From NCBI GenBank assembly GCA_017450105.1, contig JAFSXC010000094.1:1-35926 (forward strand): a stretch of DNA of 35,926 nucleotides. Reading direction: 5' to 3'. Shown here piece by piece: positions 15,931 to 24,920 of the stretch; the first letter of the stretch is position 1, and every line of letters begins with the position of its first letter. This stretch comes from Lachnospiraceae bacterium (lineage in GTDB: Bacteria; Bacillota; Clostridia; Lachnospirales; Lachnospiraceae). The translations under genes and the position numbers were made by a program. The notes beneath the pieces are model-generated. The model made no database searches. It was not told where the DNA came from and worked only from the letters and a program-made list of their open reading frames with translations.

Positions 15931-16006
15931 ACGTGTAATTATAGATTAAATCATCTGTTAATATTTATAGATTTTCGCGAAATCACGGTATTTCAAGCTC
16001 TCCGAA

Positions 16007-17728
16007 TCACGAAAGGATCATCTGATTCATCGCATGCCCGCTCTTCACCATCGGAAGCACCAGCTCCTCGGAGGAGATCAGAAATTCGATCACGGTCGGT
16101 GCATCGGTATGCGTCCTCGCCTCCGCCAGCGCCCCGGCGATCTCCTCCGCCTTTTCCACGCGCGCTCCGTAGGCTCCGAAGCTCTGCGCAAGCTTCACAA
16201 AGTCCGGCGTATAGGGCGGGCAGTCCGCTCCCGGGCCCTTGCACATCAAGGGGCAGCCGAGCCGGCGGCGCAGGCACGTATGCGCATAACGTTTTCCATA
16301 GAAAAGCTGCTGGATCTGACGCACCATGCCGAGATATTGATTATTAAATACACATATAATAATAGGCAGCTTCTCGCACACAGCCGTTGCCAGCTCCTGC
16401 ATATTCATCTGAAAGCCCCCGTCGCCGGTGATCAGCACGACGTCCTGCTCCGGCCGGCCCAGCTTCGCTCCGATCGCGGCAGGGAAGCCGAAGCCCATCG
16501 TTCCGAGGCCCCCGGAGGTGATGAGCCGGCGGTTCGGTCCGAGCTCGCTGAACTGGATCGCCCACATCTGGTGCTGTCCGACATCGGTCACCAGAAAGCC
16601 GGTCGGGAACTCCCGGTTTACCTCTTCGAGGATCATCTGCGGCGTCATCCCGCGATCCCGTCTCTGGCCCAGCGGATATTCCTTCTCCCATTCCTCGATC
16701 CTTTCCTGCCAGGCCACCGTATCCATCTTCTCGGCCCATTCCAGGAGCTTTTCCAGCGCGGTTCCCGCATCCGCGACCACCGGCACATCCACCTCCACAT
16801 TCCGGGAAATGGCGGCCGTATCCACATCGATATGCACAATGGACGCCTTCGGCGCAAATTCCGAAAGGTCCCCGGTAATCCGGTCGTTAAAGCGGGTGCC
16901 GATGGAAAACAGCACGTCGCATTCCATCACGGCCATATTCGCCGCGTATTTTCCATGCATTCCGCAGCTTCCGATATACAGGCTGTGATCGGTCGGAAGC
17001 GCTCCCTTTCCCATGATCGTGGTCACCACCGGGATCCGCATCGTCTCCACAAGCTCCTGGAAGAGCTCGTTCGCACCGGAGATGTTCACCCCGCCGCCCG
17101 CCAGGATCAGAGGGCGCTTTGCGCTCTTTAACAGCTTATAGGCCTTCTTGAGCTGGCCCACGTGTACCCCGCTGGCGGGCTTATAGCCGCGGATCTGCAC
17201 ACTTTCGGGGTATTCCGGGTCGCCGGAAGCGAGTTGAATATCCTTCGGGATATCCACAAGCACCGGTCCCGGTTTCCCGCTGGAAGCAATATAGAACGCC
17301 ATTTTGATGATGCGTCCGAGATCCTCGCGGTTTCGGACCGTCACGCCGTATTTCGTTATGCTCCGGGTCATCCCGACGATGTCCACCTCCTGGAAGGCAT
17401 CGTTTCCGATGAGTTCTAACGGGACCTGCCCGGTAAAGCAGACCAGAGGAACGTTATCATAATGTGCATCCGCAAGCCCCGTTACCAGATTCGTAGCTCC
17501 CGGCCCGCTGGTCACAAGGCAGACCCCGGGCTTTCCCGTGGCTTTTGCATAGCCCTCCGCCGCGTGGATCAGTCCCTGCTCGTGGCGGGGAAGCACAAGC
17601 CGGATCCCCTCCTGTCTGTAGAGCTCGTCGAAAAGGTCCGTCACATATCCTCCCGGATAGCCGAAAACCATCTCCACGCCTTCCTCCTGCAGCGCCTTCA
17701 AAAAAAGTCTGCGTCCCGTCATGTTCAT
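16007..17728 (-). CDS. ilvB: Acetolactate synthase large (catalytic) subunit
   Basis: This subunit condenses pyruvate with pyruvate or 2-ketobutyrate in valine, leucine and isoleucine synthesis, using ThDP, Mg and FAD. Seen are the catalytic Glu50 (PRHEQGLIHAAEGYA), the FAD-loop RFNDRITG (279-286), and the ThDP motif GDGGFQMN (435-442) with NN at 462-463. The FAD motif favours the anabolic AHAS over the catabolic AlsS type. Residues 485-503 hold an insert with four cysteines (485, 492, 496, 503) between YGKRYAHT and PPYTPDFVKLA, where most AHAS have a short loop. The 573-residue length is otherwise normal. The gene follows folA by 62 bases. Confidence 0.96.
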   Translation of the reverse strand: MNMTGRRLFLKALQEEGVEMVFGYPGGYVTDLFDELYRQEGIRLVLPRHEQGLIHAAEGYAKATGKPGVCLVTSGPGATNLVTGLADAHYDNVPLVCFTGQVPLELIGNDAFQEVDIVGMTRSITKYGVTVRNREDLGRIIKMAFYIASSGKPGPVLVDIPKDIQLASGDPEYPESVQIRGYKPASGVHVGQLKKAYKLLKSAKRPLILAGGGVNISGANELFQELVETMRIPVVTTIMGKGALPTDHSLYIGSCGMHGKYAANMAVMECDVLFSIGTRFNDRITGDLSEFAPKASIVHIDVDTAAISRNVEVDVPVVADAGTALEKLLEWAEKMDTVAWQERIEEWEKEYPLGQRRDRGMTPQMILEEVNREFPTGFLVTDVGQHQMWAIQFSELGPNRRLITSGGLGTMGFGFPAAIGAKLGRPEQDVVLITGDGGFQMNMQELATAVCEKLPIIICVFNNQYLGMVRQIQQLFYGKRYAHTCLRRRLGCPLMCKGPGADCPPYTPDFVKLAQSFGAYGARVEKAEEIAGALAEARTHTDAPTVIEFLISSEELVLPMVKSGHAMNQMILS

Positions 17729-17790
17729 AACGCCATCTCCATCAAAAAAATAAATAATTCCTGTCTTAACAATTATTCGATTTTCAAAAC

Positions 17791-18285
17791 TTAAATTCTC
17801 TTTTTATATATAAGATATCGGAATCTCAAGCCCTCCCAGAGCTTCTCCTCAGACTCCTCCGTTTTGATCCATTCTTCTCTTTTATCCAGGTCCGGAAAGA
17901 ACTTGTCCGCCTTCATTTCCTTGTACACCATCGTGGCATAAGCTGTGCTGCAGCGGCCAAGAAGGAGGCGGTAGATTTCCTCCCCGCCGGAGACGAAAAT
18001 GCTGTCAGTATCAATGCCTTTGATCTCTGTTTCAAGTTCATTTAAATTATGAACCACGACAAGATTGTCCGCATATCCCGTCAAATTCTGCCGGGTAAAA
18101 ACAATGTTCTTCCGGTTCTTCAAGGGCTGGCCCTTCGGGAAGCTGTCGAGCGTTCTCCGGCCGACCACGATCACCTTATGTTCGGTCATTGTCTTGAAAA
18201 ACTGCTGGTCTTCGGGGATCCGAAACAGCAAATCGTTCTGATATCCGATTCCCCAGTTCTGTGTAGCAGCTACGATTAAATTCAT
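17791..18285 (-). CDS. folA: Dihydrofolate reductase
   Basis: DHFR reduces dihydrofolate to tetrahydrofolate with NADPH, and so recycles the dihydrofolate made by ThyA, which is encoded 74 bases upstream. Seen are IVAATQNWGIG (4-14), IPED with the substrate-binding acid at residue 26, VVGRRTLDSFP (40-50) and IFVSGGEEIY (96-105). The usual LPW segment before IPED reads LLF, replacing the Pro and Trp of classical DHFRs. I recall similar variants in related Clostridia. CAGGAGT lies 8 bases before the ATG. The 164 residues match the family. Confidence 0.95.
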   Translation of the reverse strand: MNLIVAATQNWGIGYQNDLLFRIPEDQQFFKTMTEHKVIVVGRRTLDSFPKGQPLKNRKNIVFTRQNLTGYADNLVVVHNLNELETEIKGIDTDSIFVSGGEEIYRLLLGRCSTAYATMVYKEMKADKFFPDLDKREEWIKTEESEEKLWEGLRFRYLIYKKRI

Positions 18286-18359
18286 TTTTAATAACTCCTG
18301 AAAACAAAACTATAAAATCTTGATTATATATTTTACAGGGAACAGCTTATCCATTTTCC

Positions 18360-19208
18360 CTAAATTGCGATCGGAATATTCTGAATCTGCGGTCCTGTTC
18401 TGTAATCGATCAGCTCCACATCATCCGGTGTAAAATCATAAAAATCCCGCACCTCGGGATTCAGTCGAAACACAGGCGCCGGATAGGGAATCCTCCGGAT
18501 CAGCTCCTGAATCAGCGGCACATGGCGGTCATAAATGTGGGCGTCCGCGATCACATGCAGAAGCTCTCCTGCCACCATATCCGAAACCTGGGCAAACATA
18601 TGAAGCAGCACAGCGTACTGACAGACATTCCAGTTGTTGGCCGCCAGAACGTCCTGGGACCGCTGGGACAGAACGGCATTCAGCACCAGCTTTTCAGAGC
18701 CCGGTTCGCTCGTCACATTGAAGGTCATGCCATAGGCGCAGGGGTAAAGATGCATCTCCGAAAGATCCGCGTGGACATAGAGATTTGTCATGATCCGGCG
18801 GCTGAAGGGATTGTTTTTCAGGTCATAGAGCACCCGGTCCACCTGGTCCATCTCGCCCTCGGGATATGTATGCTTTACACCCATCTGGTAGCCGTAGGCC
18901 TTGCCGATGGAGCCGGTCTCATCCGCCCATTCGTCCCAGATATGCGCCTTCATATCGTGGATATTGTTGGACTTTCTCTGCCAGATCCATAAAAGCTCGT
19001 CCGTACAGCTTTTGATGGCCGTCCGCCGGAGCGTCAGAGCGGGAAACTCCTTACGCAGATCATAGCGGTTCACGACCCCGAATTTCTTGATCGTATAGGC
19101 CTTTGTCCCGTCCTCCCAGACCGGCCGCACCTTTTCTCCCTCGGTGCTGGTCCCGTTTTCCAGGATATCCCGGCACATATCGATAAAGATCTGATCTGCC
19201 AGGCTCAT
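18360..19208 (-). CDS. thyA: Thymidylate synthase
   Basis: ThyA methylates dUMP to dTMP using methylene-tetrahydrofolate and yields dihydrofolate. The nucleophile is Cys157 in LYPCAYGMTF. The phosphate-binding QRSQD (182-186), NWNVCQYA with its dUMP-contacting Asn, and DAHIYDRH (222-229) are present. The protein ends NIPIAI, close to the classical C-terminus PVAI. The classical PPCH signature is PCAY here, so the His after the nucleophile is Ala and the downstream Gln is Thr. This looks like a clostridial ThyA variant and not a broken gene. The ATG overlaps the purD stop by 4 bases. Confidence 0.95.
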   Translation of the reverse strand: MSLADQIFIDMCRDILENGTSTEGEKVRPVWEDGTKAYTIKKFGVVNRYDLRKEFPALTLRRTAIKSCTDELLWIWQRKSNNIHDMKAHIWDEWADETGSIGKAYGYQMGVKHTYPEGEMDQVDRVLYDLKNNPFSRRIMTNLYVHADLSEMHLYPCAYGMTFNVTSEPGSEKLVLNAVLSQRSQDVLAANNWNVCQYAVLLHMFAQVSDMVAGELLHVIADAHIYDRHVPLIQELIRRIPYPAPVFRLNPEVRDFYDFTPDDVELIDYRTGPQIQNIPIAI

Positions 19209-20488
19209 GAGGGGGAAGCCTCCTCCAGCGCTTTTCCGATATCATGGCGCATGTATTTATTCGAAAATTCCACCCATTCCGCAGCCTCGTAGGCCTTCCT
19301 GCGGGCCGTCAGAAGGTCCTCTCCCTTCGCCGTGATCCCGAGGACCCGTCCGCCGTTGGTCAGGAATTCCCCGTTTTCTCCCCTTTTCGTCCCGGCATGG
19401 AAGCAGAAGTAATCGTCTTTTCCTTCAAACGCCGAAAGACCTTTGATCTCCTTTCCCTTCTCATAGGAAAGCGGATAGCCGTCGCTGGCCAGCACGACAC
19501 AGACCGCCGCATTGTCCTCGAATTCGAGCTCGAGCCGATCCAATCGTCCCTCCACACAGGCCAGAAACACCTCGCAGAGATCCGTCTTCATCCGCGGCAG
19601 CACCACCTGAGCCTCGGGATCTCCGAACCGGCAGTTGTATTCCAGCACCTTCGGCCCCTCCTCCGTCAGCATCAGACCGAAGAAGATCACCCCGGTAAAG
19701 GGCCGGCCCTCTGCGCGCATCGCGTCCACCGTAGCCTGGTATATATGCTCGCGGCAGAAGCGGTCCACCTCCTCTGTATAGAAGGGGCTCGGGGAAAAGG
19801 TCCCCATGCCTCCCGTATTCAGGCCCTGATCGCCGTCCTTCGCCCGCTTATGGTCCTGGGCGGAGCTCATAATCCTTATCGTCCTTCCGTCGGTAAACGA
19901 AAGCACCGACACCTCCCGGCCGGTCAGAAATTCCTCGATCACCATCGTATTTCCGGCGTCCCCGAATTTCTTGTCCTCCATGATCTCCTTAACGCCGGCC
20001 TCGGCCTCTTCCTTTGTATTACAGATCAAAACGCCCTTCCCGAGCGCCAGTCCGTCAGCCTTTAAGACCAATGGATACTTCGCGGTCTCCAGAATACGGT
20101 AGGCCTCCGCCGGGTCATGCACGGTTTCATAGCCCGCCGTCGGGATATTGTATTTCTTCATCAGTTCCTTCGAAAAGGCCTTCGAGCCTTCGAGGATCGC
20201 CGCGTTTTTCCGGGGCCCGAATACCTTCAGCCCCCTTCCCTCAAACACATCGACGATGCCGCCCACAAGCGGATCATCCATCCCGACAACGGTCAGGTCG
20301 ATCCCGTTTTCCTCGGCAAAATCCGCCAGAGCATCAAATTCCATAGCCTTGATCGGAACAAGCTCACATAACTCACCGATCCCGGCGTTTCCCGGAGCGC
20401 AGTAAAGCTTCTCCGTCTTCGGGCTTTTTTTCAGACTGGCGGCGATCGCATGCTCCCTGCCGCCGCTTCCCACAATCAGAATCTTCAT
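19205..20488 (-). CDS. purD: Phosphoribosylamine-glycine ligase (GAR synthetase)
   Basis: PurD is the ATP-grasp ligase joining phosphoribosylamine and glycine in purine synthesis. Seen are the N-terminal [42 protein letters not shown], the signature LNTGGMGTFSP, and NCRFGDPEAQVVLP with metal ligands. I chose the start at 20488 ([10 protein letters not shown]). The open frame extends 33 codons further into purM, but those residues are shadow. That gives 427 residues, the normal size. The TGATG junction makes purD overlap purM by 1 base, and thyA follows with a 4-base overlap. Confidence 0.97.
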   Translation of the reverse strand: MKILIVGSGGREHAIAASLKKSPKTEKLYCAPGNAGIGELCELVPIKAMEFDALADFAEENGIDLTVVGMDDPLVGGIVDVFEGRGLKVFGPRKNAAILEGSKAFSKELMKKYNIPTAGYETVHDPAEAYRILETAKYPLVLKADGLALGKGVLICNTKEEAEAGVKEIMEDKKFGDAGNTMVIEEFLTGREVSVLSFTDGRTIRIMSSAQDHKRAKDGDQGLNTGGMGTFSPSPFYTEEVDRFCREHIYQATVDAMRAEGRPFTGVIFFGLMLTEEGPKVLEYNCRFGDPEAQVVLPRMKTDLCEVFLACVEGRLDRLELEFEDNAAVCVVLASDGYPLSYEKGKEIKGLSAFEGKDDYFCFHAGTKRGENGEFLTNGGRVLGITAKGEDLLTARRKAYEAAEWVEFSNKYMRHDIGKALEEASPS

Positions 20489-21516
20489 CAGAACAGTACC
20501 TCCGCTCTCCGCTCGCCGGCCTTCACCCGTCCGATCACAAAGGCCCTTTCTCCGGCGTCTTGGGCCTCCCGGATAAGCCGGTCGCAATCCTCCTCACGGA
20601 CGGCCGCCACCAGGCCGATCCCGCAGTTGTAGGTGGAAAACATTTCCTTCCACTCCACTCTTCCCTCTCTCTGGATCAACGGGAAGATCGGCGGCATCTC
20701 ATAGGACTTTGCATCCACCTCCGCATACAGCCCCTCCGGAAGCATCCGGGGAATGTTCTCATAAAAACCGCCGCCTGTGATGTGGCTGAGGCCCAAAAGC
20801 TTAATCCCGGCCTTCTTTATCGCCCTCAGCGCCCGCACATAGATCTTTGTCGGCGTCAGAAGCGCATCGCCGAGGGTCGTCCCCAGCTCTCCCACCTTTC
20901 TCCCCAGGATCTTTACATCCATCGAAAAGATCCTCCGGATCAGGGAAAAGCCGTTGGAATGGACACCGCTGGAGAGCAGGCCGACCAGAACGTCTCCTGC
21001 CTTGATCTCCTTCCCTGTGATCAGGTCCTTTTCCTCACATACCCCGACCGTAAAGCCGGCCAGATCGTATTCATCCTCCGGCATCATCCCGGGATGCTCC
21101 GCCGTTTCGCCGCCGATCAGCGCCGCGCCCGCCTGCACACAGCCTTCGGCGACACCCTTCACGATCTCGGCAATCTTCTGCGGCTCGTTCTTTCCGCAGG
21201 CGATATAATCCAGGAAAAACAGCGGCTCACCGCCGGCGCAGGCCACATCGTTGACACACATGGCCACGCAGTCGATCCCGATCGTATCGTGCTTATCAAG
21301 AATATAAGCAAGCTTTAATTTTGTACCTACTCCGTCTGTACCAGACAAAAGCACCGGGCTTTCCATTCCCTTTAATGCTTTTCCGAGAAAGGCCCCCGAG
21401 AATCCGCCGAGGCCTCCCAGCACCTCAGGCCTTCTGGTCCGTTCGACCGAGCCCTTGATCAGCCGCACCGATTCGTAGCCTGCCTCCAGATTCACCCCGG
21501 ATTGCTTATAGTCCAT
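20488..21516 (-). CDS. purM: Phosphoribosylformylglycinamidine cyclo-ligase (AIR synthetase)
   Basis: PurM closes the imidazole ring of the purine to give AIR, using ATP. The N-terminal [31 protein letters not shown], and the [10 protein letters not shown] and [13 protein letters not shown] segments are all family signatures, as is [15 protein letters not shown]. The 342 residues are normal. Its start lies inside the end of purE (11-base overlap), and its product feeds PurE directly, so gene order follows adjacent pathway steps. Confidence 0.97.
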   Translation of the reverse strand: MDYKQSGVNLEAGYESVRLIKGSVERTRRPEVLGGLGGFSGAFLGKALKGMESPVLLSGTDGVGTKLKLAYILDKHDTIGIDCVAMCVNDVACAGGEPLFFLDYIACGKNEPQKIAEIVKGVAEGCVQAGAALIGGETAEHPGMMPEDEYDLAGFTVGVCEEKDLITGKEIKAGDVLVGLLSSGVHSNGFSLIRRIFSMDVKILGRKVGELGTTLGDALLTPTKIYVRALRAIKKAGIKLLGLSHITGGGFYENIPRMLPEGLYAEVDAKSYEMPPIFPLIQREGRVEWKEMFSTYNCGIGLVAAVREEDCDRLIREAQDAGERAFVIGRVKAGERRAEVLF

Positions 21517-22006
21517 GATTGATTTCCTCCTGAAGCTTCTGATCCTTTTGAATTACGTTCTCTTTCATCTCTATTAAATAGTCTTTTAATTTCTTCCTAA
21601 GACTCGGATCCGAAACCGCGAGGATCTTCACCGCCAGCAGCGCTGCGTTTGCGCCGCCGTTGATGGCGACTGTGGCCACCGGAACCCCCGTCGGCATCTG
21701 AACGATGGAGTACAGAGAATCCCGGCCGCCGAGAGAGTTGGTATGCATCGGGACGCCGATCACCGGCAGCGGAAACAGCGCCGCACACATTCCCGGGAGA
21801 TGGGCCGCCATTCCGGCTCCGGCCACGATCACCTCGACCCCCCGGTCCTCCGCTCCCTTCGCCCAGGCAACAAACTCCTCCGGCTCCCGGTGCGCGGACA
21901 GGATCCGCATCTCATAATCGATCCCGAACCGTTCCAAAACAGCCCCTGCCTTTTTCATAACCACCAGGTCGGAATCACTCCCCATAACGACCGCCACTCT
22001 TGGCAT
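21506..22006 (-). CDS. purE: 5-(carboxyamino)imidazole ribonucleotide mutase, PurE
   Basis: PurE makes CAIR in purine synthesis. VVMGSDSDL near the N-terminus, SAHREP (37-42), [10 protein letters not shown] (63-72) and [16 protein letters not shown] are present. The AAHLPG element is of class I (N5-CAIR mutase, normally paired with PurK). However, two usual class I residues differ: HRTP reads HREP, and GAGG reads GAGM. No purK is in the window. The gene starts its transcription unit, with AAAGGAG six bases before the ATG. The upstream 138-base spacer has no promoter I can define with confidence. Confidence 0.95.
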   Translation of the reverse strand: MPRVAVVMGSDSDLVVMKKAGAVLERFGIDYEMRILSAHREPEEFVAWAKGAEDRGVEVIVAGAGMAAHLPGMCAALFPLPVIGVPMHTNSLGGRDSLYSIVQMPTGVPVATVAINGGANAALLAVKILAVSDPSLRKKLKDYLIEMKENVIQKDQKLQEEINHGL

Positions 22007-22144
22007 ATTGTACTCCTTTCGATGCTCTTATTTTATCAATTCCTAATATAATTTCCTAAAAACATGTCCGATTTCCAAGCATAACACATTCTTTCGTTAC
22101 GCGTTATCCGCGGACCTGCGACAGGCTTCGTTAAACCCATCGCT

Positions 22145-24145
22145 TCAGATATTTTCTAATTCAAGATTTAATTCTTCAGTTCCCGCCAGAACAAACCGTC
22201 CATCCCGCAGCAGGTCGATCTCCTCTCCGTCCCCTGTAACGGCATAGATCCGTCCGATCTCATCATAGGGGATCGTAATATCCGTATGGCAGTGGAAATA
22301 CGCCTTCGCGGCGTCCTCCTTCCGCAGGATCGAGATCTCATTATCCCTGGCAACGATCTTTTTCCCGTCCGGATTTCGGGTGATCAGATCCTCATCATAG
22401 GAATAGCACGTATCGCCGACCGCGAAATGGGGTCCTGTTTTTTCCGCGATCAGGATCGGAAGCTTTTCCTCGATCCCGAATTTCCTCGCCATCGCGAAGG
22501 CCGCGGTATTGGTCCCGATGGCAAATTCCCCGATCGGAAGCGTCTCGTGGCGATCCAGCACATTCTCGTAGATGTAGTTCTTGTTCCCCTCCTCATTCTC
22601 GAAGTTTGTGCAGGTATAGTCAGTTATTAATCCGTCTTTAAATTTAATTTCCAGGTTCAGGAAGCGGTTTCCCGAAAGATAGACCTCCGGAACATGCAGG
22701 GTTCCTTCCGTCCCTTTCAGCATCGGGCTCGTAAAGACCTCGCCGACCGGGATATTGACATCCGCCACACAGTTTTCGAACAGCGTTTCCCCGGCAGGAT
22801 CCTTTAATTCCCGTAAGGAGACCGTCATATCGGTATGGTTTTTCCCTCTTCCGAGCACCCGCACCAGTTTCCCGCGGTCCAGGGCATCGACCAGCTTCTG
22901 CTGGATATTCCTGTACATCACATAGTCCAGGCTATTGATCCGGACCGTTTCCCGGAAAATCCCTTCATAATCCTTTCCGAGCGACGGCAGCGGCAGCGCC
23001 ATGATCGTAAAGCTCCGCTCCTCCCCGGGGATATAGCGGTTCGTAAGCTCCCCGGCCTCGCCCTGATACCAGACCTTGACCTCATTCTGTTCCTTCGTAT
23101 AGACCGGCGTATTCTTCTTCAGCTTCGGAAGGAAGTTTTCCTCTCCGAATACCTCCAGCCAGGCCGGTCCGGCCACCAGAGCCGCCTCTTTTTCATATTT
23201 CTTATAGGCGTTCTCCAGCTCCGCAAGCCGAAGCGCGGCAAAGTCTTTATTCAAATAATAAGCCTGATCATTTCTATGGTCAAAGGCAAACTGGCGGCTG
23301 AAGCTCATGCCGTAGCACCCCTTCGGCTCCGCTCCGAAGCCCTGGAAGGAATTCAGCGCCTCCCTCCTGATCACCGGAGAAAGCCCGAGAGCGCGGAAGC
23401 CTTCGATCACCCTTCGGATCAGGCGTTCAAAGCCCATCATATAATTGATCTGCACCGTCTTCTTTTTGGAAAGGTCCTTTCCCGCGTTTTCGAAGCCGAT
23501 ACGAAAGCCGTCCACCATTGCCGCGGCGATCTTATCGATCTGCTCCTTGGGCATGGAATTTAAAAACCGGGCCGTTTCCTCCTCCTGGAAGCCGATGGGA
23601 TTTCCGTAGCGGTAGAGATAGGACAGCCCTCCGTCCTTCGATTCCTCGATCAGGCGGATAAAGAAAGCCTCCGACGGGTCGACGGCACCTCTCACGTTTT
23701 CCTCGGTCAGCCTAGCACATTGGGCGCGGTAATAGGCGCCGATCCTGTCAAGAGCCGCCTGCGCAGGCTCCTTTGCATCATAAAGCGAACAGACGCCAAG
23801 GAACAAGCCGCAAAGCTCTTGAAACTCCTCTTCCTTTCCCTCATAAGCATAAGCGATCGCGGAATTTAAGTCCGTGCGCAAAAAGCAGGCGGCCTCTCCC
23901 CATCCATCCGAAAGCTCCCTGCAAGCCTTCTCCGGATTCATCCAGCTTTCCTCATAATCCGAATCCGTCGTTCCCTTCCAAAGCGAAAGGAGCCGGCTTT
24001 TCAGGTCCTCCTCCGGGAGCAGAGAGAGCCTTCCCTCCTTCTCCAGCTTCAGGACCTCTCCCGTCTCCAGAAGAAACGCGGCCGTATCCTTGAAGAAGCC
24101 CTCCCGGTTTCTGATGTTTTCAAGCTGAGCAAACATGTCCTTCAT
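22145..24145 (-). CDS. M29 family aminopeptidase, long form
   Basis: This is a dinuclear-metal leucyl-type aminopeptidase of peptidase family M29 (AmpS/AmpT). The catalytic domain is in the C-terminal 300 residues: PVGEVFTSP (Glu469), IGEFAIGTN (Glu540), EKTGPHFAVGD (His573) and YFHCHTDITI (His and Asp at about 618-622), which match the known metal ligands. Typical members have about 410 residues, whereas this has 666, with an extra N-terminal region of about 280 residues of mainly helical character. No signal peptide is seen, so it is cytoplasmic. GGGAGA precedes the ATG. It ends the transcription unit that includes the pyr genes. Confidence 0.9.
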   Translation of the reverse strand: MKDMFAQLENIRNREGFFKDTAAFLLETGEVLKLEKEGRLSLLPEEDLKSRLLSLWKGTTDSDYEESWMNPEKACRELSDGWGEAACFLRTDLNSAIAYAYEGKEEEFQELCGLFLGVCSLYDAKEPAQAALDRIGAYYRAQCARLTEENVRGAVDPSEAFFIRLIEESKDGGLSYLYRYGNPIGFQEEETARFLNSMPKEQIDKIAAAMVDGFRIGFENAGKDLSKKKTVQINYMMGFERLIRRVIEGFRALGLSPVIRREALNSFQGFGAEPKGCYGMSFSRQFAFDHRNDQAYYLNKDFAALRLAELENAYKKYEKEAALVAGPAWLEVFGEENFLPKLKKNTPVYTKEQNEVKVWYQGEAGELTNRYIPGEERSFTIMALPLPSLGKDYEGIFRETVRINSLDYVMYRNIQQKLVDALDRGKLVRVLGRGKNHTDMTVSLRELKDPAGETLFENCVADVNIPVGEVFTSPMLKGTEGTLHVPEVYLSGNRFLNLEIKFKDGLITDYTCTNFENEEGNKNYIYENVLDRHETLPIGEFAIGTNTAAFAMARKFGIEEKLPILIAEKTGPHFAVGDTCYSYDEDLITRNPDGKKIVARDNEISILRKEDAAKAYFHCHTDITIPYDEIGRIYAVTGDGEEIDLLRDGRFVLAGTEELNLELENI

Positions 24146-24160
24146 AGTCTGTCTCCCGTC

Positions 24161-24487
24161 CTATCCCCAAAAATAAAAGCCTAAAATATAGATTCCGATC
24201 CAGATCAGCATCCCCGCGATGCTGATGATGAGCGCTGCTCTGGGCAGAACCTGAAACTTGTCCTCATCCCGGGACGCGACGATCCCCATGATCATTCCGG
24301 CCAGGGAAACCAGGAAAAAGGAAATTCCGAAGACCCCCGCTGCCGGAGACATCGTTCCCTTTGCACGCGCGGAAAAGACAAGGGCCAGAACGAAGCCCAG
24401 CAGTCCGCCGATTCCGAAAAAGAACGCGACCAGCCCCAGTTTGGAATGCTTTTTTTGCGTAAATTTATACCTTCTGTTTCTTGGCAT
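24161..24487 (-). CDS. Small multi-spanning membrane protein (DUF6142-like)
   Basis: This is a 108-residue protein with a basic N-terminus (RNRRYKFTQKKHSKLG) and three hydrophobic segments, roughly residues 18-40, 48-70 and 82-106. The KYKF/RYKFTxKKHSK start followed by glycine-rich helices resembles, from memory, the DUF6142 family of Clostridia. The number is recalled and not verified. The start lies 23 bases inside the VanZ-like gene, in a different frame, and the M29 gene follows after 15 bases. Function is unknown. Confidence 0.75.
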   Translation of the reverse strand: MPRNRRYKFTQKKHSKLGLVAFFFGIGGLLGFVLALVFSARAKGTMSPAAGVFGISFFLVSLAGMIMGIVASRDEDKFQVLPRAALIISIAGMLIWIGIYILGFYFWG

Positions 24488-24920
24488 ACCTTTTATTGAT
24501 CCTCGAGATCAGCGCAAACAGCAGGAATCCGAGAAATCCTCCCGCAGTATTTAAGATCACATCGTCCACATCGCAGATCCCGATGCGGGCAAAAAGCTGA
24601 ATTACCTCCACCGCGAAGCTGAAAAGAGCCGTGACCAGCGTCGTCAGCCACCATTTTCTGAGTCCGGGAAACAGCACCGGCACGAAAAAACCGAAAGGCA
24701 CGAAGGCCAGGATATTGCCCCCGATATTGATCAGGCGAAGGCGCGGCGCAGTCACGTAAAGCAAATACCTCCGGATCTCCCGGAACGGGACCAGGTTATA
24801 CTGGTAGGTCGTATACCCTTCCGTTCGTCCGTAGTTCTCCGAAAAAAACAGAAGGTAGACCAGAGTCACGAGATAAATAACGAACAGGACCGCACTTACG
24901 ATCCTCTGTCCCTTTCTCAT
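24465..24920 (-). CDS. VanZ-like family membrane protein
   Basis: The VanZ-like fold is recognised from NLVPFREIRRYL, NIGGNILAFVPFGFFVP, FSFAVEVIQLF and the acidic DVDDVILNTAGGFLG. There are four hydrophobic segments. VanZ itself gives low-level teicoplanin resistance, but most members, such as this one, have no known role and no van genes are near. At 151 residues it is of usual size. It overlaps pyrE by 4 bases (ATGA) and the next small membrane protein by 23 bases. Confidence 0.9.
   Translation of the reverse strand: MRKGQRIVSAVLFVIYLVTLVYLLFFSENYGRTEGYTTYQYNLVPFREIRRYLLYVTAPRLRLINIGGNILAFVPFGFFVPVLFPGLRKWWLTTLVTALFSFAVEVIQLFARIGICDVDDVILNTAGGFLGFLLFALISRINKRYAKKQKV

Noticed and set aside
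15842-16006. T-box or leucine-type leader for ilv genes
   Set aside because: No T-box sequence, specifier stem or terminator/antiterminator could be seen here or in the 62 bases before ilvB.
20489-20587. Longer N-terminus for PurD
   Set aside because: PurD proteins begin at the [10 protein letters not shown] motif; the extra 33 codons are a shadow of purM.
22007-22144. Purine riboswitch or PurR box before purE
   Set aside because: No purine-aptamer core was found. An AAATCGGACATGT segment only partly fits the PurBox consensus and no paired box was seen. An imperfect GCATAAC/GTTACGC repeat is too weak to call.
24465-24920. VanZ-like gene as a glycopeptide resistance determinant
   Set aside because: No vanA, vanH, vanX or regulatory genes are near, and VanZ-like proteins are common without a resistance role.
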